From Bacteroidota bacterium (GTDB lineage: Bacteria; Bacteroidota; Bacteroidia; Chitinophagales; Chitinophagaceae): a DNA stretch of 64,000 bases. The DNA lies in contig JAFDZS010000009.1 of the NCBI GenBank assembly GCA_018266775.1, positions 1-64,000 of the forward strand. Reading direction: 5' to 3'. Shown here in pieces: positions 9,053-18,008 of this stretch; the first letter of the stretch is position 1, and every line of letters starts with the position of its first letter. A model generated the notes under the pieces. It did no database searches, was not told the DNA's origin, and saw nothing but the letters and a program-made list of their open reading frames with translations. A program made the translations under genes and the position numbers.

Positions 9053-9143
9053 ATCAAGCTGTTTTAAAAGTTAGGTTACTAAAGTACAGAATATTTTTAT
9101 CGGTTCAGATTAAATCTTGTTTCAATAAAAATGATTGTGGTCA

Positions 9144-10361
9144 CTATGCATTTTGAATAGCGGCAATTCCCGGCAACACTTTTCCTTCAAAATATTCCAG
9201 CATGGCGCCGCCGCCTGTACTTACATAACTTACTTTATCGGCCAGGTTAAACTGGTTTACTGCGGCCACACTGTCTCCGCCACCCACAAGGCTAAACGCA
9301 CCTGATGCTGTGGCATCTGCCACTGCTAATGCAACAGATTTAGTTCCTGCCTGGAATTTTTCCATTTCAAAAACGCCCATTGGTCCGTTCCATAAAATGG
9401 TTTTCGATTTTTTGATGACTTCACTGAAAATGCCAATGGCTTTAGGCCCAATGTCTAATCCCATCCAACCGTCGGGTATTGCATCGCTGGGACTGATATT
9501 GGTATTCGCATTGGCGTCAAATTTATCTGCCAGCACTGAATCTTCCGGCAAGTGAATGCTTACATTTTTTTGTTTGGCTTTTTCCAGTATATCCAATGCA
9601 GTTTGCAGACGGTCATCTTCGCAAAGTGAGTTTCCAATTTTCCCTCCTCTTGCTTTCATAAATGTATAAGCCATACCACCACCAATGATAATATCGGTTG
9701 CTTTTTCCAGCAGGTTTTCAATGATCAGAATTTTATCTGAAACTTTTGCACCACCAATGATGGCGGTGAATGGTTTTTCAGACTGGTGCAACACTTTTTC
9801 TGCACTCATTACTTCTCCTTCCATCAACAAACCAAACATTTTTTTATCTGCAGGAAAAAATTGTGCAATTACCGCTGTACTGGCATGTGCACGGTGTGCG
9901 GTACCAAATGCATCGTTTACATACACATCTCCCAGTTTAGATAATTTTTCTGCAAACCCGGTATCGCCTTTTTCTTCTTCTTTATAAAAACGAAGGTTTT
10001 CCAGTAACAATACTTCACCGTTTCTCAACATCGATGCGGTTATATAAGCTTGTTCACCAATACAATCATCGGCAAAAAAAACATTCGTAGCCGGTTCATG
10101 TCCGTCTGCATTCAGTAAACCGTATAAATGTTTTACCAGGTGTTTCAATGAGTATTTATCTTCAGGGCCACCTTTAGGTCTTCCAAAATGGCTCATCAAT
10201 ATCACTTTGCCGCCATCGCCTAATATTTTTTTAATGGTGGGAATAGTGGCCCGCATGCGGGTGTCATCAGTAATATTAAAATGTTCATCTAACGGAACAT
10301 TAAAGTCAACACGTACCAGTGCTTTCTGGCCGTGGAAATTGTAATTGGAAAAACTGCTCAT
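9144..10361 (-). CDS. pgk: Phosphoglycerate kinase
   Basis: Converts 1,3-bisphosphoglycerate and ADP to 3-phosphoglycerate and ATP in glycolysis. The 405-residue length is standard. Motifs seen: RVDFNVP near the N-terminus, SHFGRP (substrate binding), GGAKVSDK, the hinge region NGPMGVFE, and the C-terminal GGGDSVAA and STGGGAMLE loops. Leftward, 11 bp after the small membrane-protein gene, with gap further upstream, so two consecutive glycolytic enzymes are encoded together. Confidence 0.97.
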   Translation of the reverse strand: MSSFSNYNFHGQKALVRVDFNVPLDEHFNITDDTRMRATIPTIKKILGDGGKVILMSHFGRPKGGPEDKYSLKHLVKHLYGLLNADGHEPATNVFFADDCIGEQAYITASMLRNGEVLLLENLRFYKEEEKGDTGFAEKLSKLGDVYVNDAFGTAHRAHASTAVIAQFFPADKKMFGLLMEGEVMSAEKVLHQSEKPFTAIIGGAKVSDKILIIENLLEKATDIIIGGGMAYTFMKARGGKIGNSLCEDDRLQTALDILEKAKQKNVSIHLPEDSVLADKFDANANTNISPSDAIPDGWMGLDIGPKAIGIFSEVIKKSKTILWNGPMGVFEMEKFQAGTKSVALAVADATASGAFSLVGGGDSVAAVNQFNLADKVSYVSTGGGAMLEYFEGKVLPGIAAIQNA

Positions 10362-10372
10362 AAAATGATCGT

Positions 10373-10729
10373 TTATGTTGTTGCTTCTTTCGTTATCGTT
10401 GCTTCATCAAGCGGTTGATGAGCCACTAAAGAGTTCATTATTTCCTGTGTGATATCTTTTCCGCCACCAAAATTTTTTACCAGGCTGCCAATGGTATAAA
10501 TTGGCCCCCAGGGAATGCCCCACCAGCCCAGCAATACGGAGATCAATGTAAAGGGTAAGCCTTTGGTGAGCCTGTTCCCGTCTGCAGGAATAAAATAAAT
10601 ATCCGACGGCCTTTTAAAAGTCAATACTAAAACAGAAATACAATACTGGTATACTACAAATTTTGCCCCCCTGTTCACTTCATCCTGTAACTGGAGCACA
10701 CTAAGTCCTTCAATGTTTTTAATTTTCAT
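10373..10729 (-). CDS. Small conserved-looking membrane protein
   Basis: A 118-residue protein I cannot name. Two hydrophobic segments stand out, about 24-40 ([15 protein letters not shown]) and about 57-80 ([23 protein letters not shown]), flanked by polar ends. It is placed between gap and pgk; pgk begins 11 bp after its stop, so it is probably co-transcribed with pgk. A terminator separates it from gap. No function is proposed. Confidence 0.7.
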   Translation of the reverse strand: MKIKNIEGLSVLQLQDEVNRGAKFVVYQYCISVLVLTFKRPSDIYFIPADGNRLTKGLPFTLISVLLGWWGIPWGPIYTIGSLVKNFGGGKDITQEIMNSLVAHQPLDEATITKEATT

Positions 10730-10746
10730 ATACGGTTAGTTTTGGT

Positions 10747-10780
10747 GGAAAATAAAAGCGGAGTTGTTGAACTCCGCTTT
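10747..10780 (-). terminator. Rho-independent terminator of gap
   Basis: Arms AAAGCGGAGTT (10755-10765) and AACTCCGCTTT (10770-10780) with a 4-nt loop; on the minus strand the hairpin is followed by TTTTATTTT. It lies 17 bp after the gap stop codon. Confidence 0.85.
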
Positions 10781-10796
10781 ACAATAGGGTTGTTAT

Positions 10797-11807
10797 TTAT
10801 TTGATCAAACCAGCAAAGTGATGTACTGTGCGAACCAGTTGTGATACATAACTCATTTCATTATCGTACCAGCTAACGGTTTTAACTAATTGTTTGTCGC
10901 CGGTTTTGATTACTCTTGTTTGTGTTGCATCGAACAGGCTGCCGTAAGTAATACCAATTACATCGCTGCTTACAATTTCATCTGAAGTATATCCAAAACT
11001 TTCGTTGGATGCGGCTTTCATAGCTGCATTTACTTCATCTGCAGTTACATCTTTCCCCAGCACGCTGTATAATTCTGTAACACTTCCTGTGATTACGGGC
11101 ACCCTTTGTGCACCACCATCCAGTTTGCCTTTCAGGTTGGGTAACACCAGGCCAATTGCTTTTGCAGCACCGGTACTGTTGGGCACAATGTTGGCAGCCG
11201 CTGCCCTTGCCCTGCGCAGGTCACCTTTTGCATGAGGCGCATCCAGTGTATTTTGGTCGTTGGTATAAGCGTGAATGGTGCTCATTAAACCGGTTATGAT
11301 ACCAAATTTTTCATCCAGCACTTTTGCCATTGGCGCCAGGCAGTTGGTAGTGCAACTGGCACAGCTGATGATGGTTTCAGAACCATCGAGGATGCTGTGG
11401 TTAACATTATATACCACTGTTTTAAGATCGCCGGTTGCTGGTGCAGAAATCACCACTCTTTTAGCACCTGCGGTTAAATGCGCTTCCGCTTTTGCCTTAT
11501 CCGTAAAGAACCCTGTACTTTCGATAACTACGTCCACATTATGTGTGCCCCAGGGAATCTGGGCTGGATCTTTCTGTGCGTAAATTTTTACTTCATGACC
11601 GTCCACCACAATGGAGTTATCTGTATGTGTAACAGTTTGCCCGAAACGGCCCTGGGCACTGTCGTACTTTAATAAATGAGCAAGCACAGCGGGACTGGTT
11701 AAATCATTGATCGCCACAACATCAATTCCCTGCATGTTATAAATTTGACGGAAAACCAGGCGGCCAATGCGTCCGAAACCATTGATTGCAACTTTAACTG
11801 TACTCAT
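10797..11807 (-). CDS. gap: Glyceraldehyde-3-phosphate dehydrogenase, type I
   Basis: Oxidises and phosphorylates glyceraldehyde 3-phosphate with NAD+ to 1,3-bisphosphoglycerate. The 336-residue product has the NAD-binding start INGFGRIGR (residues 8-16), the catalytic cysteine C152 in SCTTNC and the C-terminal WYDNEMSY signature. The predicted promoter places transcription start about 30 bp before the ATG at 11807. It has its own terminator, although pgk follows. Confidence 0.97.
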   Translation of the reverse strand: MSTVKVAINGFGRIGRLVFRQIYNMQGIDVVAINDLTSPAVLAHLLKYDSAQGRFGQTVTHTDNSIVVDGHEVKIYAQKDPAQIPWGTHNVDVVIESTGFFTDKAKAEAHLTAGAKRVVISAPATGDLKTVVYNVNHSILDGSETIISCASCTTNCLAPMAKVLDEKFGIITGLMSTIHAYTNDQNTLDAPHAKGDLRRARAAAANIVPNSTGAAKAIGLVLPNLKGKLDGGAQRVPVITGSVTELYSVLGKDVTADEVNAAMKAASNESFGYTSDEIVSSDVIGITYGSLFDATQTRVIKTGDKQLVKTVSWYDNEMSYVSQLVRTVHHFAGLIK

Positions 11808-11847
11808 AATCGTAATTTAAAATTTGTAATGTATAATTTTGAGAACG

Positions 11848-11881
11848 CAAAAGTACTGTTTACCACAGATATAAAAGCCAA
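11848..11881 (-). promoter_or_regulatory. Promoter of gap
   Basis: On the minus strand TTG (11879-11881), 23 bp, TACTTTTG (11848-11855). The -7 box matches TAnnTTTG; spacing is slightly long. The ATG is about 40 bp downstream. Confidence 0.55.
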
Positions 11882-11936
11882 GAATTTTATCACCGCAAAC
11901 GATTTAAAAATAATTTATTGTCATTTATTGAAAATA

Positions 11937-11968
11937 TTTGGCTAAAAAACTGTTGGGTGCTATCTTTG
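11937..11968 (+). promoter_or_regulatory. Promoter of tRNA-Glu
   Basis: TTTG (11937-11940), exactly 20 bp, TATCTTTG (11961-11968): a full consensus match. The tRNA 5' end is 20 bp downstream, as expected for a short leader. Confidence 0.75.
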
Positions 11969-11987
11969 CCGTCCTTTAACAAAAGCT

Positions 11988-12059
11988 GCCGCGTTGGTCA
12001 AGGGGTTAAGACGCCTCCCTTTCACGGAGGAATCACGGGTTCGAATCCCGTACGTGGTA
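11988..12059 (+). tRNA. tRNA-Glu (anticodon TTC)
   Basis: A 72-nt cloverleaf. The acceptor pairs 11988-11994 with 12052-12058 (two G-U pairs). The anticodon stem is CCTCC/GGAGG around the loop CTTTCAC, giving TTC. The T arm ACGGG/CCCGT encloses TTCGAAT. Discriminator base A12059. CCA is not encoded. Confidence 0.95.
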
Positions 12060-12066
12060 CATGAAA

Positions 12067-12096
12067 CAAAGCCTTTCCATTGTGAAAGGCTTTGTT
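12067..12096 (+). terminator. Terminator hairpin after tRNA-Glu
   Basis: Perfect 11-bp arms CAAAGCCTTTC (12067-12077) and GAAAGGCTTTG (12084-12094) with a 6-nt loop. The T run after it is weak, so termination is likely but not certain. Confidence 0.65.
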
Positions 12097-12395
12097 GTGC
12101 CATAATATTTCGTTATGTTGAATTACACTTTAAATAAGAAGATATTCAGCGCATCGTTTGAATGTGGATAAACAAAAATGTATGTGACAGGGCATTAACA
12201 CATTCGATTAACTAACAAAAGCAACAGTTAACAGTGTTTAATATGTCCATTACTTGATATGGACAGAATACCCCTCGTCCATTTTTTTGCAGTGAAAAAT
12301 GTAAGGTTCTAAATACATAAATTTATTTCCTTCTTATTTATAATATTAGCCTATCCAATCCTTAATTAACTAACAATTTAAAACCAGTAAAAACA
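12097..12395. other. AT-rich intergenic region with inverted repeat
   Basis: No gene seen. It contains GTCCAT (12245-12250) and ATGGAC (12259-12264), an inverted repeat with an 8-nt gap, and a third GTCCAT near 12277. The stretch just before 12396 resembles a normal Bacteroidota 5' untranslated region, which fits a decayed gene downstream. Confidence 0.4.
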
Positions 12396-12521
12396 ATGAA
12401 AAAAAGAAGTTTTCAAAGTAAAAAGACATGGCTAAAGGTTTTTTTTTTTCCGGCAATCTTTTACAGGCCACACGCAATTATTCGTCAACTATTTACCCCA
12501 CATAAAAATCTTTTGCTATAA
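12396..12521 (+). pseudogene. Possible 5' remnant of a secreted-protein gene
   Basis: An ATG frame of 41 codons begins MKKRSFQSKKTWLKVFFF, a charged start and hydrophobic stretch like the signal peptide of a large Bacteroidota secreted protein, and ends at TAA 12519. An 11-T run (12439-12449) lies inside the hydrophobic part; shifting frame there gives another short reading that also stops. Nothing coding follows. It is either a decayed gene start or a chance frame. Confidence 0.3.
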
Positions 12522-12613
12522 AGTTTTAACGTAGTCATTGCTGTTGAAACAGTTTTCAAATTATTGTGCAATTCGGGGGTAATTTTATTAATTAAAAAAT
12601 TAAAACTTCACAT

Positions 12614-12778
12614 ATGAACCCAAAAACTCTTTTGTTGCTCTGGACATCCATTTGCGGTATTGCAACAATAGTAATCATACTGTTAATTATTAAATATTTT
12701 AAAATGAAGAAAATAAAAAAAACAAATCTCATATTACTATTTGGTGTTTCGGCGCTTTTTTTTAGTTGTGCTGAATAA
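12614..12778 (+). CDS. Small membrane peptide or truncated lipoprotein
   Basis: A 54-codon ATG frame. Residues 5-27 are a membrane segment (LLLLWTSICGIATIVIILLI). From the internal methionine M31 (12704) the rest reads as a complete lipoprotein signal peptide, MKKIKKTNLILLFGVSALFF followed by SCAE and a stop. A lipobox cysteine two residues from the stop is odd: this looks like a lipoprotein gene cut off just after its export signal, or a very short lipopeptide. No homologue recognised. Confidence 0.4.
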   Translation: MNPKTLLLLWTSICGIATIVIILLIIKYFKMKKIKKTNLILLFGVSALFFSCAE

Positions 12779-12814
12779 TAGTATTGGTTACAATAAGAAT
12801 GTACTCTGTACTTT

Positions 12815-14260
12815 TTAATATTTGACAAATTTATACGTACCCTGGTTAATCCCCTGTTCTGCAGAAGAGAATTTGATGATGTACAAACCCTTTTGTAAAT
12901 TATTGATATCAATCACCTGGTTGGTTTGTTGCAGTTTGCCGGAATATACAAGGCGCCCGGTGTTATCAAAAATAAAAGCGGAATAATTTGAAGGAAGATA
13001 TTTACTGTACACCTGCAGGGTATTATTTACCAGGTTAGTTTGTATGTAGATATTGCTAACGTCATGCACTGCGATTTTTTGTATTGCCGAATATTTTACC
13101 TGGCCGGTTGTTGATACCTGTGCAATGCGGTAATAATTATTTCCTGCTTCATAATCGTAATCCAAATAAGTATTTGCCTGGGGCTGCGACGAAAGGCTCC
13201 TGTTTGCGAAAGCAATTTTTTTCCATTGTACCGCATCGTTACTGCGTTCAACAGTATAGCCCAGCACATCGGTTGTTTCATCGGCTTTCCAAAGCAGTTT
13301 TGCCGCTTTGTTATTAAAACTTGCAACAAACTGGAAATAATTTACCGGCAAAACGGCAAAAGGGTGAATACATGAAGTAAGGTCATCACCTGCGCCATTG
13401 GGCAGTGTGCCAATGTTTGTTAATGGTGAAGTGGGGGTAACCATTTCGTATAATTGATTATTGCCCGCGCCAGCACCTGAACCAGATGATAAAAACAAAT
13501 CTCCCCCGGAATTAAAGGCGATTCCCGTAATACTTACTCCAGCTGGTGTTGGTGTGGATGCGATCACAGTGTCAACCGTAATACTGGCCACAGGAGATGT
13601 GGGCAGCGGTGCATCAATTCTGTACATGGCATAGCTGGAGCTGTTGGAGCTTACGATCCACAACCTGCCCAAACCATCAAAAGCCATATCACCTGAATTA
13701 AGGTTTTTAATTTCTGATACCGTATTACCTGAAATATCTTTAAATGATTGTGTAATGAGTACCCAGTTGTTGCCCGGTATATTGTAATAATAAAATGCAG
13801 GGCCGGTTACAGGATACCCCATTGCCGTGGTGGCCGCAGGGAAAACAGTATAATAAGCATCTCCTGCTGCGTTCACTGCGCCTGACCTTATTTTACCGGT
13901 ACTGGAGGTTGGCAATGCAGGTGAAGATGGAATGGCTAGCGATGCCTTTGTTCCAGTTACCGGGTCAAATGAAACAAATTCTGTTGTGCCGGCACCGATC
14001 TGGTTAAAAAAGTAAAATTTCTGGTTCGTTTTATTATAACCCAGTCCGTTTGCATTGGAAGAACTTGCAGCCGGGCTGCCAATTAATGTTGTTCCCGCAT
14101 TAAAAGCATCAATGGCCACAATTTGTCCAGATCCTCCTGCCACAATTGAATTCAGTCCGTAAACGGTATCTGTTGAATTCTGGCAAAGCTGTGCTTTGCC
14201 TGCAACAGTCATTGCAAGCAATAACACGGTAAAAATTAAACGGGGGGTATTCTTTTTCAT
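12815..14260 (-). CDS. Type IX secreted NHL-like protein
   Basis: A 481-residue exported protein of unknown activity. Signal peptide about 1-23 (ending AGKAQ). Residues 30-300 show repeated beta-strand segments (LGYNKTNQKFYFFNQ, MAFDGLGRLWIVSS, GIAFNSGGDLFLSSG) like an NHL or WD beta-propeller. A fibronectin-like module follows (AKLLWKADETTDVLGYTVER, about 315-400), then a type IX sorting domain (GLYIIKFSSAEQG near the end). It is probably displayed on or released from the cell surface. The next gene upstream (14322) is another type IX substrate in the same direction. Confidence 0.75.
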   Translation of the reverse strand: MKKNTPRLIFTVLLLAMTVAGKAQLCQNSTDTVYGLNSIVAGGSGQIVAIDAFNAGTTLIGSPAASSSNANGLGYNKTNQKFYFFNQIGAGTTEFVSFDPVTGTKASLAIPSSPALPTSSTGKIRSGAVNAAGDAYYTVFPAATTAMGYPVTGPAFYYYNIPGNNWVLITQSFKDISGNTVSEIKNLNSGDMAFDGLGRLWIVSSNSSSYAMYRIDAPLPTSPVASITVDTVIASTPTPAGVSITGIAFNSGGDLFLSSGSGAGAGNNQLYEMVTPTSPLTNIGTLPNGAGDDLTSCIHPFAVLPVNYFQFVASFNNKAAKLLWKADETTDVLGYTVERSNDAVQWKKIAFANRSLSSQPQANTYLDYDYEAGNNYYRIAQVSTTGQVKYSAIQKIAVHDVSNIYIQTNLVNNTLQVYSKYLPSNYSAFIFDNTGRLVYSGKLQQTNQVIDINNLQKGLYIIKFSSAEQGINQGTYKFVKY

Positions 14261-14321
14261 AAAAATATTGTTTACGCTGAAACCATTTCCGGTCCGCCCG
14301 GTATGAGTCCCTTTGTATCTA

Positions 14322-16103
14322 TCAGTTTATAAAAATTTTATTGCTGGTTTTATAATCATTGTCATTACCCTGTACCACTAAATAATACACACCTTTATTG
14401 AGCGCAGGTAATTTTATTGATTCAATAATTTGCGACATCCCGGCAACCATAACCTGCTTCTTTGTTACCATTGCACCATCTGCTGTCATAATACTGATGC
14501 TGTAACTTCCGGTATACAGTTTATTCAGGATAACATTTACCAGCCTGTTCTTAACCGGATTAGGTGCAACCTGCACCCACGCTACGGTGTTAGCAGGCCG
14601 GCTTTTGATTATCATAACGCTGCTGTAAGTTATTGTGCCATTCAGTGAAACTGCTTTTATTCTGTAGTAAACTGTTGTCTTATCCAGATAGTTGCTGTCA
14701 ACCCATTGATATTTTGCAGACTGGTTTGATTGAACTGTTCCTGCTGCAGTAAAGTCCTTTCCGTTTATTCCTTTTTCTATTGTATAATAATCAACCTGGC
14801 TATCATCGCCATTTTCCCAAAGCACCTGTACGCTATTATCATTTTGCACAGCACTAACATTCAAAAAATTTACGGGCAAAACACCCAGCAACGGAAATTC
14901 CATTACCGATGCTGCCATTAAAATGCCTGCATAACCATGCGGGTGTGTTGTACCCGGCACACTAACCGGTTGATAAGCGGCCTGTACATAATTTGCTGCT
15001 GAAGTTTGCACACTCATTGCGGGGGCAAAACCATTGATTCTCGGGTATCCGTCAGAGGGATAAATGTCAATTTTTGCATGGGTTACGTCTTTCAGGTAAT
15101 CCCAGGCCTGTTGTGCTACTGAAAGATAAGTGCTGCTGATCCATCCACTGTCTGCGGCAGTTTTCAAAGCATACACAAACATTGAACTGCCGGAAGTTTC
15201 CAGGTAATTATTGGTTAGGGATGTGCCCCTGTCAACCACCTGGTACCATAAACCGGTAGCCGGATCCTGGTAAGTTTGTATACCAATGGCCAGGTTAGCC
15301 AGTGCCGTTAGCAGTTCGCCCCTTCGTGGGTGGGAAGCGGGAAGATATTTCAGCATATCCACCAATGCCATCGTAAACCATCCCATACCTCTTGACCATA
15401 CCTCGCTTGAATTACCTGTCACCGGGTCAGCCCATGACTGTGTTTTGGTAGGATTCCACGCATGCTTTATTAAATGCTTAGTGGGGTCGTATAATTGGTT
15501 GTAAACGTAAAGCACCTGGTTAACAGCAGTATCAATGGCATCATTATCATTAAACATGCTGCCATATTTTACTAAAAAGGGATGCAGCATATACATGCCG
15601 TCAATCAAAATAATATCGTTGTAACTGCCATTGTTTTTATGCCAGAAAATACCACCCACTGCTGTTTTGGGATAAGTGGCAGAAGCACCCACAAAAATAT
15701 TTCTCAGGAAAGTGGCTGCTGTTTTATATTTCAGCAGGCCTGTTTTTTCATACAGAAATAAACAGCACAAGCCGGGATGTGCCTTATCAAGTGTGGCGGT
15801 TGATGTGGTTATTGTGGGAGAAATCACCCCGCTGCTGTTTACATAAGCATCTACATAAGCCTGGATATAATTAAGGTATTGTGCTGAATCGGGAACATCA
15901 TTATAAACTTTTTCCATTCCATGCAGGATAATGGAGTTAGAATACTCCCACCCTTTACCGGTTAAGTTATTAATGTTGGGTTGATAGCGGTACACGATAC
16001 CGTTAGAAAACTTTACCGCCCATGTATTGTTGGCTGTTTGTGCCGGGGAAGTTAATGAGCACAGGCAGATAAGCAAGATAATTGCATAGGATAAGGTTTT
16101 CAT
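14322..16103 (-). CDS. Secreted GH88/GH105 hydrolase with type IX tail
   Basis: Likely an unsaturated glycuronyl or rhamnogalacturonyl hydrolase that removes unsaturated uronic acids left by polysaccharide lyases. Signal peptide about 1-21. The (alpha/alpha)6-type helical domain spans about 40-400 with family-like segments ILIDGMYMLHPFL (candidate catalytic Asp), WSRGMGWFTMALVDML and the GSSMFVYAL motif. A fibronectin-like module (about 410-500) and a C-terminal type IX sorting domain follow (GVYYLVVQGNDNDYKTSN). Total 593 residues, longer than stand-alone GH105 enzymes because of the added modules. The exact substrate cannot be told from sequence. Confidence 0.8.
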   Translation of the reverse strand: MKTLSYAIILLICLCSLTSPAQTANNTWAVKFSNGIVYRYQPNINNLTGKGWEYSNSIILHGMEKVYNDVPDSAQYLNYIQAYVDAYVNSSGVISPTITTSTATLDKAHPGLCCLFLYEKTGLLKYKTAATFLRNIFVGASATYPKTAVGGIFWHKNNGSYNDIILIDGMYMLHPFLVKYGSMFNDNDAIDTAVNQVLYVYNQLYDPTKHLIKHAWNPTKTQSWADPVTGNSSEVWSRGMGWFTMALVDMLKYLPASHPRRGELLTALANLAIGIQTYQDPATGLWYQVVDRGTSLTNNYLETSGSSMFVYALKTAADSGWISSTYLSVAQQAWDYLKDVTHAKIDIYPSDGYPRINGFAPAMSVQTSAANYVQAAYQPVSVPGTTHPHGYAGILMAASVMEFPLLGVLPVNFLNVSAVQNDNSVQVLWENGDDSQVDYYTIEKGINGKDFTAAGTVQSNQSAKYQWVDSNYLDKTTVYYRIKAVSLNGTITYSSVMIIKSRPANTVAWVQVAPNPVKNRLVNVILNKLYTGSYSISIMTADGAMVTKKQVMVAGMSQIIESIKLPALNKGVYYLVVQGNDNDYKTSNKIFIN

Positions 16104-16545
16104 AAACGGTTTTTAAATTGTAAAACTAATGATATAAGATTCGGTTTTTATAAGGATCTGATTCTGAGTCTAAGTTTTTACATCGCTATTCCTGCAACCC
16201 GGTTAATATTCAAAACATAAACGAATCAACCAGATTTAACAAGATTAAAACAAGATTAAAAAACAATTAAAACACATCTATACTTCCTTTTGTGTATTCA
16301 TTGTTATACTATTAATTATGCAGCACTGCAAACGACAAGAGGGGTAAAAAATTGTACCCTTTTCAAGGGTTTTATACTTAGTAATTCTCCTATTGTATGA
16401 ACACTATATTTCCATTTTTTGGAATCAGCAGCATTGTACCGTTTTTTATATGATCTATATCATAGTAAGCAGTCGCTTTCATCCTTTCATCATTACAGTC
16501 ATTATCTTTATGCTGCAGATTGCAGGATAAATAAAAATTACTGTA
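16104..16545. other. AT-rich intergenic region
   Basis: Separates divergent genes. Seen: a close direct repeat of AACAAGATTA-like units near 16237-16255. A leftward frame of up to 62 codons (16390-16578, ending KNGTMLLIPKNGNIVFIQ) overlaps the methyltransferase start. I do not support it as a gene. Confidence 0.4.
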
Positions 16546-17205
16546 ATGAATACAAACCTTATCAGTTACTACAAACAACGGGCTTCAGAATATGAAAATA
16601 TTTATTTGAAACCTGAAAGACAGACTGCCTTGCAAACGGCTTCTGTTCTTTTACAGGAAGTATTTACCGGAAAGCATATTGCTGAAATAGCCTGCGGTAC
16701 CGGGTACTGGACGGAGAAAATTGCCACCACAGCAGCATCAGTATATGCAACAGATATTAATGATACAGTGATTGAAATAGCAAAACACAAACATTACCCT
16801 CGTAATAATGTAACATTTAATGTTACCGACTTTTACGACCATCAACCATTAAAAAAATATGAAGGCTTATTCGGCGGTTTTATATGGAGCCATATTTATT
16901 TACAGCAGCTGCCTCAATTTATTGCCACAACCCATAATTACGTTATTCCCGGCGGCACCGTAGTATTTATGGATAACAAATTTGTTGAAGGCAGCAACCT
17001 GCCCGTTACTGCAACAGATGAACAGGGGAATACATTTCAAACAAGATCACTTGCCAATGGAAGCACTCATGTAATATGTAAAAATTTCCCCTCAAAAAAT
17101 TTTGTACTGGAGCAATTAAAAGGTGTGGCAGATGAGATACGATTTATTGACCTGGAGTATTACTGGATAGTTAAATATACAAAGCAAGACACGCGGCATT
17201 TATAA
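16546..17205 (+). CDS. Class I SAM-dependent methyltransferase
   Basis: A 219-residue cytoplasmic methyltransferase. The SAM-binding motif I is HIAEIACGTGYWTEKIA (about residues 44-60), followed by the acidic residue ending motif II in VYATDINDTVIEIAK. Motif IV and later strands fit a Methyltransf_11/25-like fold. The substrate is unknown. It is a single gene transcribed toward the LytTR regulator, with only 12 bp between the stops and no clear terminator. Confidence 0.85.
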   Translation: MNTNLISYYKQRASEYENIYLKPERQTALQTASVLLQEVFTGKHIAEIACGTGYWTEKIATTAASVYATDINDTVIEIAKHKHYPRNNVTFNVTDFYDHQPLKKYEGLFGGFIWSHIYLQQLPQFIATTHNYVIPGGTVVFMDNKFVEGSNLPVTATDEQGNTFQTRSLANGSTHVICKNFPSKNFVLEQLKGVADEIRFIDLEYYWIVKYTKQDTRHL

Positions 17206-17217
17206 AAAGCAGCACCT

Positions 17218-17976
17218 TTATTCTTTCAGCCAGTTTAAAAAACCCGTTGCTTTTACTTTATTCACCACCACATCTTCGGGTGTTTCCACCGCCATTTTTA
17301 CAAATAATTTTCTCAGGCTGTAATGCACCACTTCTTTCACTGCTGCCCTGTTTACCAGGAACTGCCTGTTGGCCCTGAAAAATTCGCGGCCACAAATTTC
17401 TTCCAGTTCATCCAGCGTATGATTGACAGCAAATTGCTGGTTCGTTACTGTTACCAGGCTGGTGCTTTTCCGTTCAATATTAAAGAACGCCACATCGGCA
17501 ATCTTAATGGGTATGATTTTGTTTTTACTATTTACGAGCAATGTTTGCTTTTTTGATTGTTGCCCGGTAATGGCGGCTAATAAATAATCATAATTAACCG
17601 GTGCTCCTGCATTAAAACTTTTTTTCAGCGACTGGTATTTATCCAGCGCCTGCTTAATGGTATTTTTCGAATAAGGTTTCAGCACATAAGCAATGCCATT
17701 GTTTTCAAATGCCTGCAGGGCATGCTGGTTAAATGCGGTACAGTAAATGACCGGTGTGGTGGTTTGCAGTGCTTTAAATATCTCAAAACTGTACCCATCG
17801 CCCAATTGAATATCGCTGAAAATAAGCTGGGGTGAATCGTGCTGCTGCAGGTATTGCACGGCTTCTTTTACCGAGCCAATAGTTTGGCTTACATTGATAT
17901 TACTGTCCAGGGAATGCAGGATGTCTTTAAGATCGTCTGACACCAGTTTTTCGTCTTCAATTACTACTACGTTCAT
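17218..17976 (-). CDS. LytTR-family response regulator
   Basis: A 252-residue two-component regulator. Receiver domain about 1-120 with acidic pocket E7-D8 and phospho-acceptor D55 (FSDIQLGDG); LytTR DNA-binding domain about 145-250 (VAFFNIERKSTSLVT, then FFRANRQFLVNRAAV). It lies 32 bp downstream of its LytS-type kinase gene, so the two are a pair. Targets are not visible from sequence. Confidence 0.92.
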   Translation of the reverse strand: MNVVVIEDEKLVSDDLKDILHSLDSNINVSQTIGSVKEAVQYLQQHDSPQLIFSDIQLGDGYSFEIFKALQTTTPVIYCTAFNQHALQAFENNGIAYVLKPYSKNTIKQALDKYQSLKKSFNAGAPVNYDYLLAAITGQQSKKQTLLVNSKNKIIPIKIADVAFFNIERKSTSLVTVTNQQFAVNHTLDELEEICGREFFRANRQFLVNRAAVKEVVHYSLRKLFVKMAVETPEDVVVNKVKATGFLNWLKE

Positions 17977-18008
17977 AATGCCCAGGTTTGGTAAAGTGAA
18001 TTGAAGTA

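Noticed and set aside
16390..16578. Leftward frame of 62 codons ending in KNGTMLLIPKNGNIVFIQ
   Set aside because: It overlaps the methyltransferase start and has no clear start signal. The C-terminal part looks protein-like, but support is too thin.
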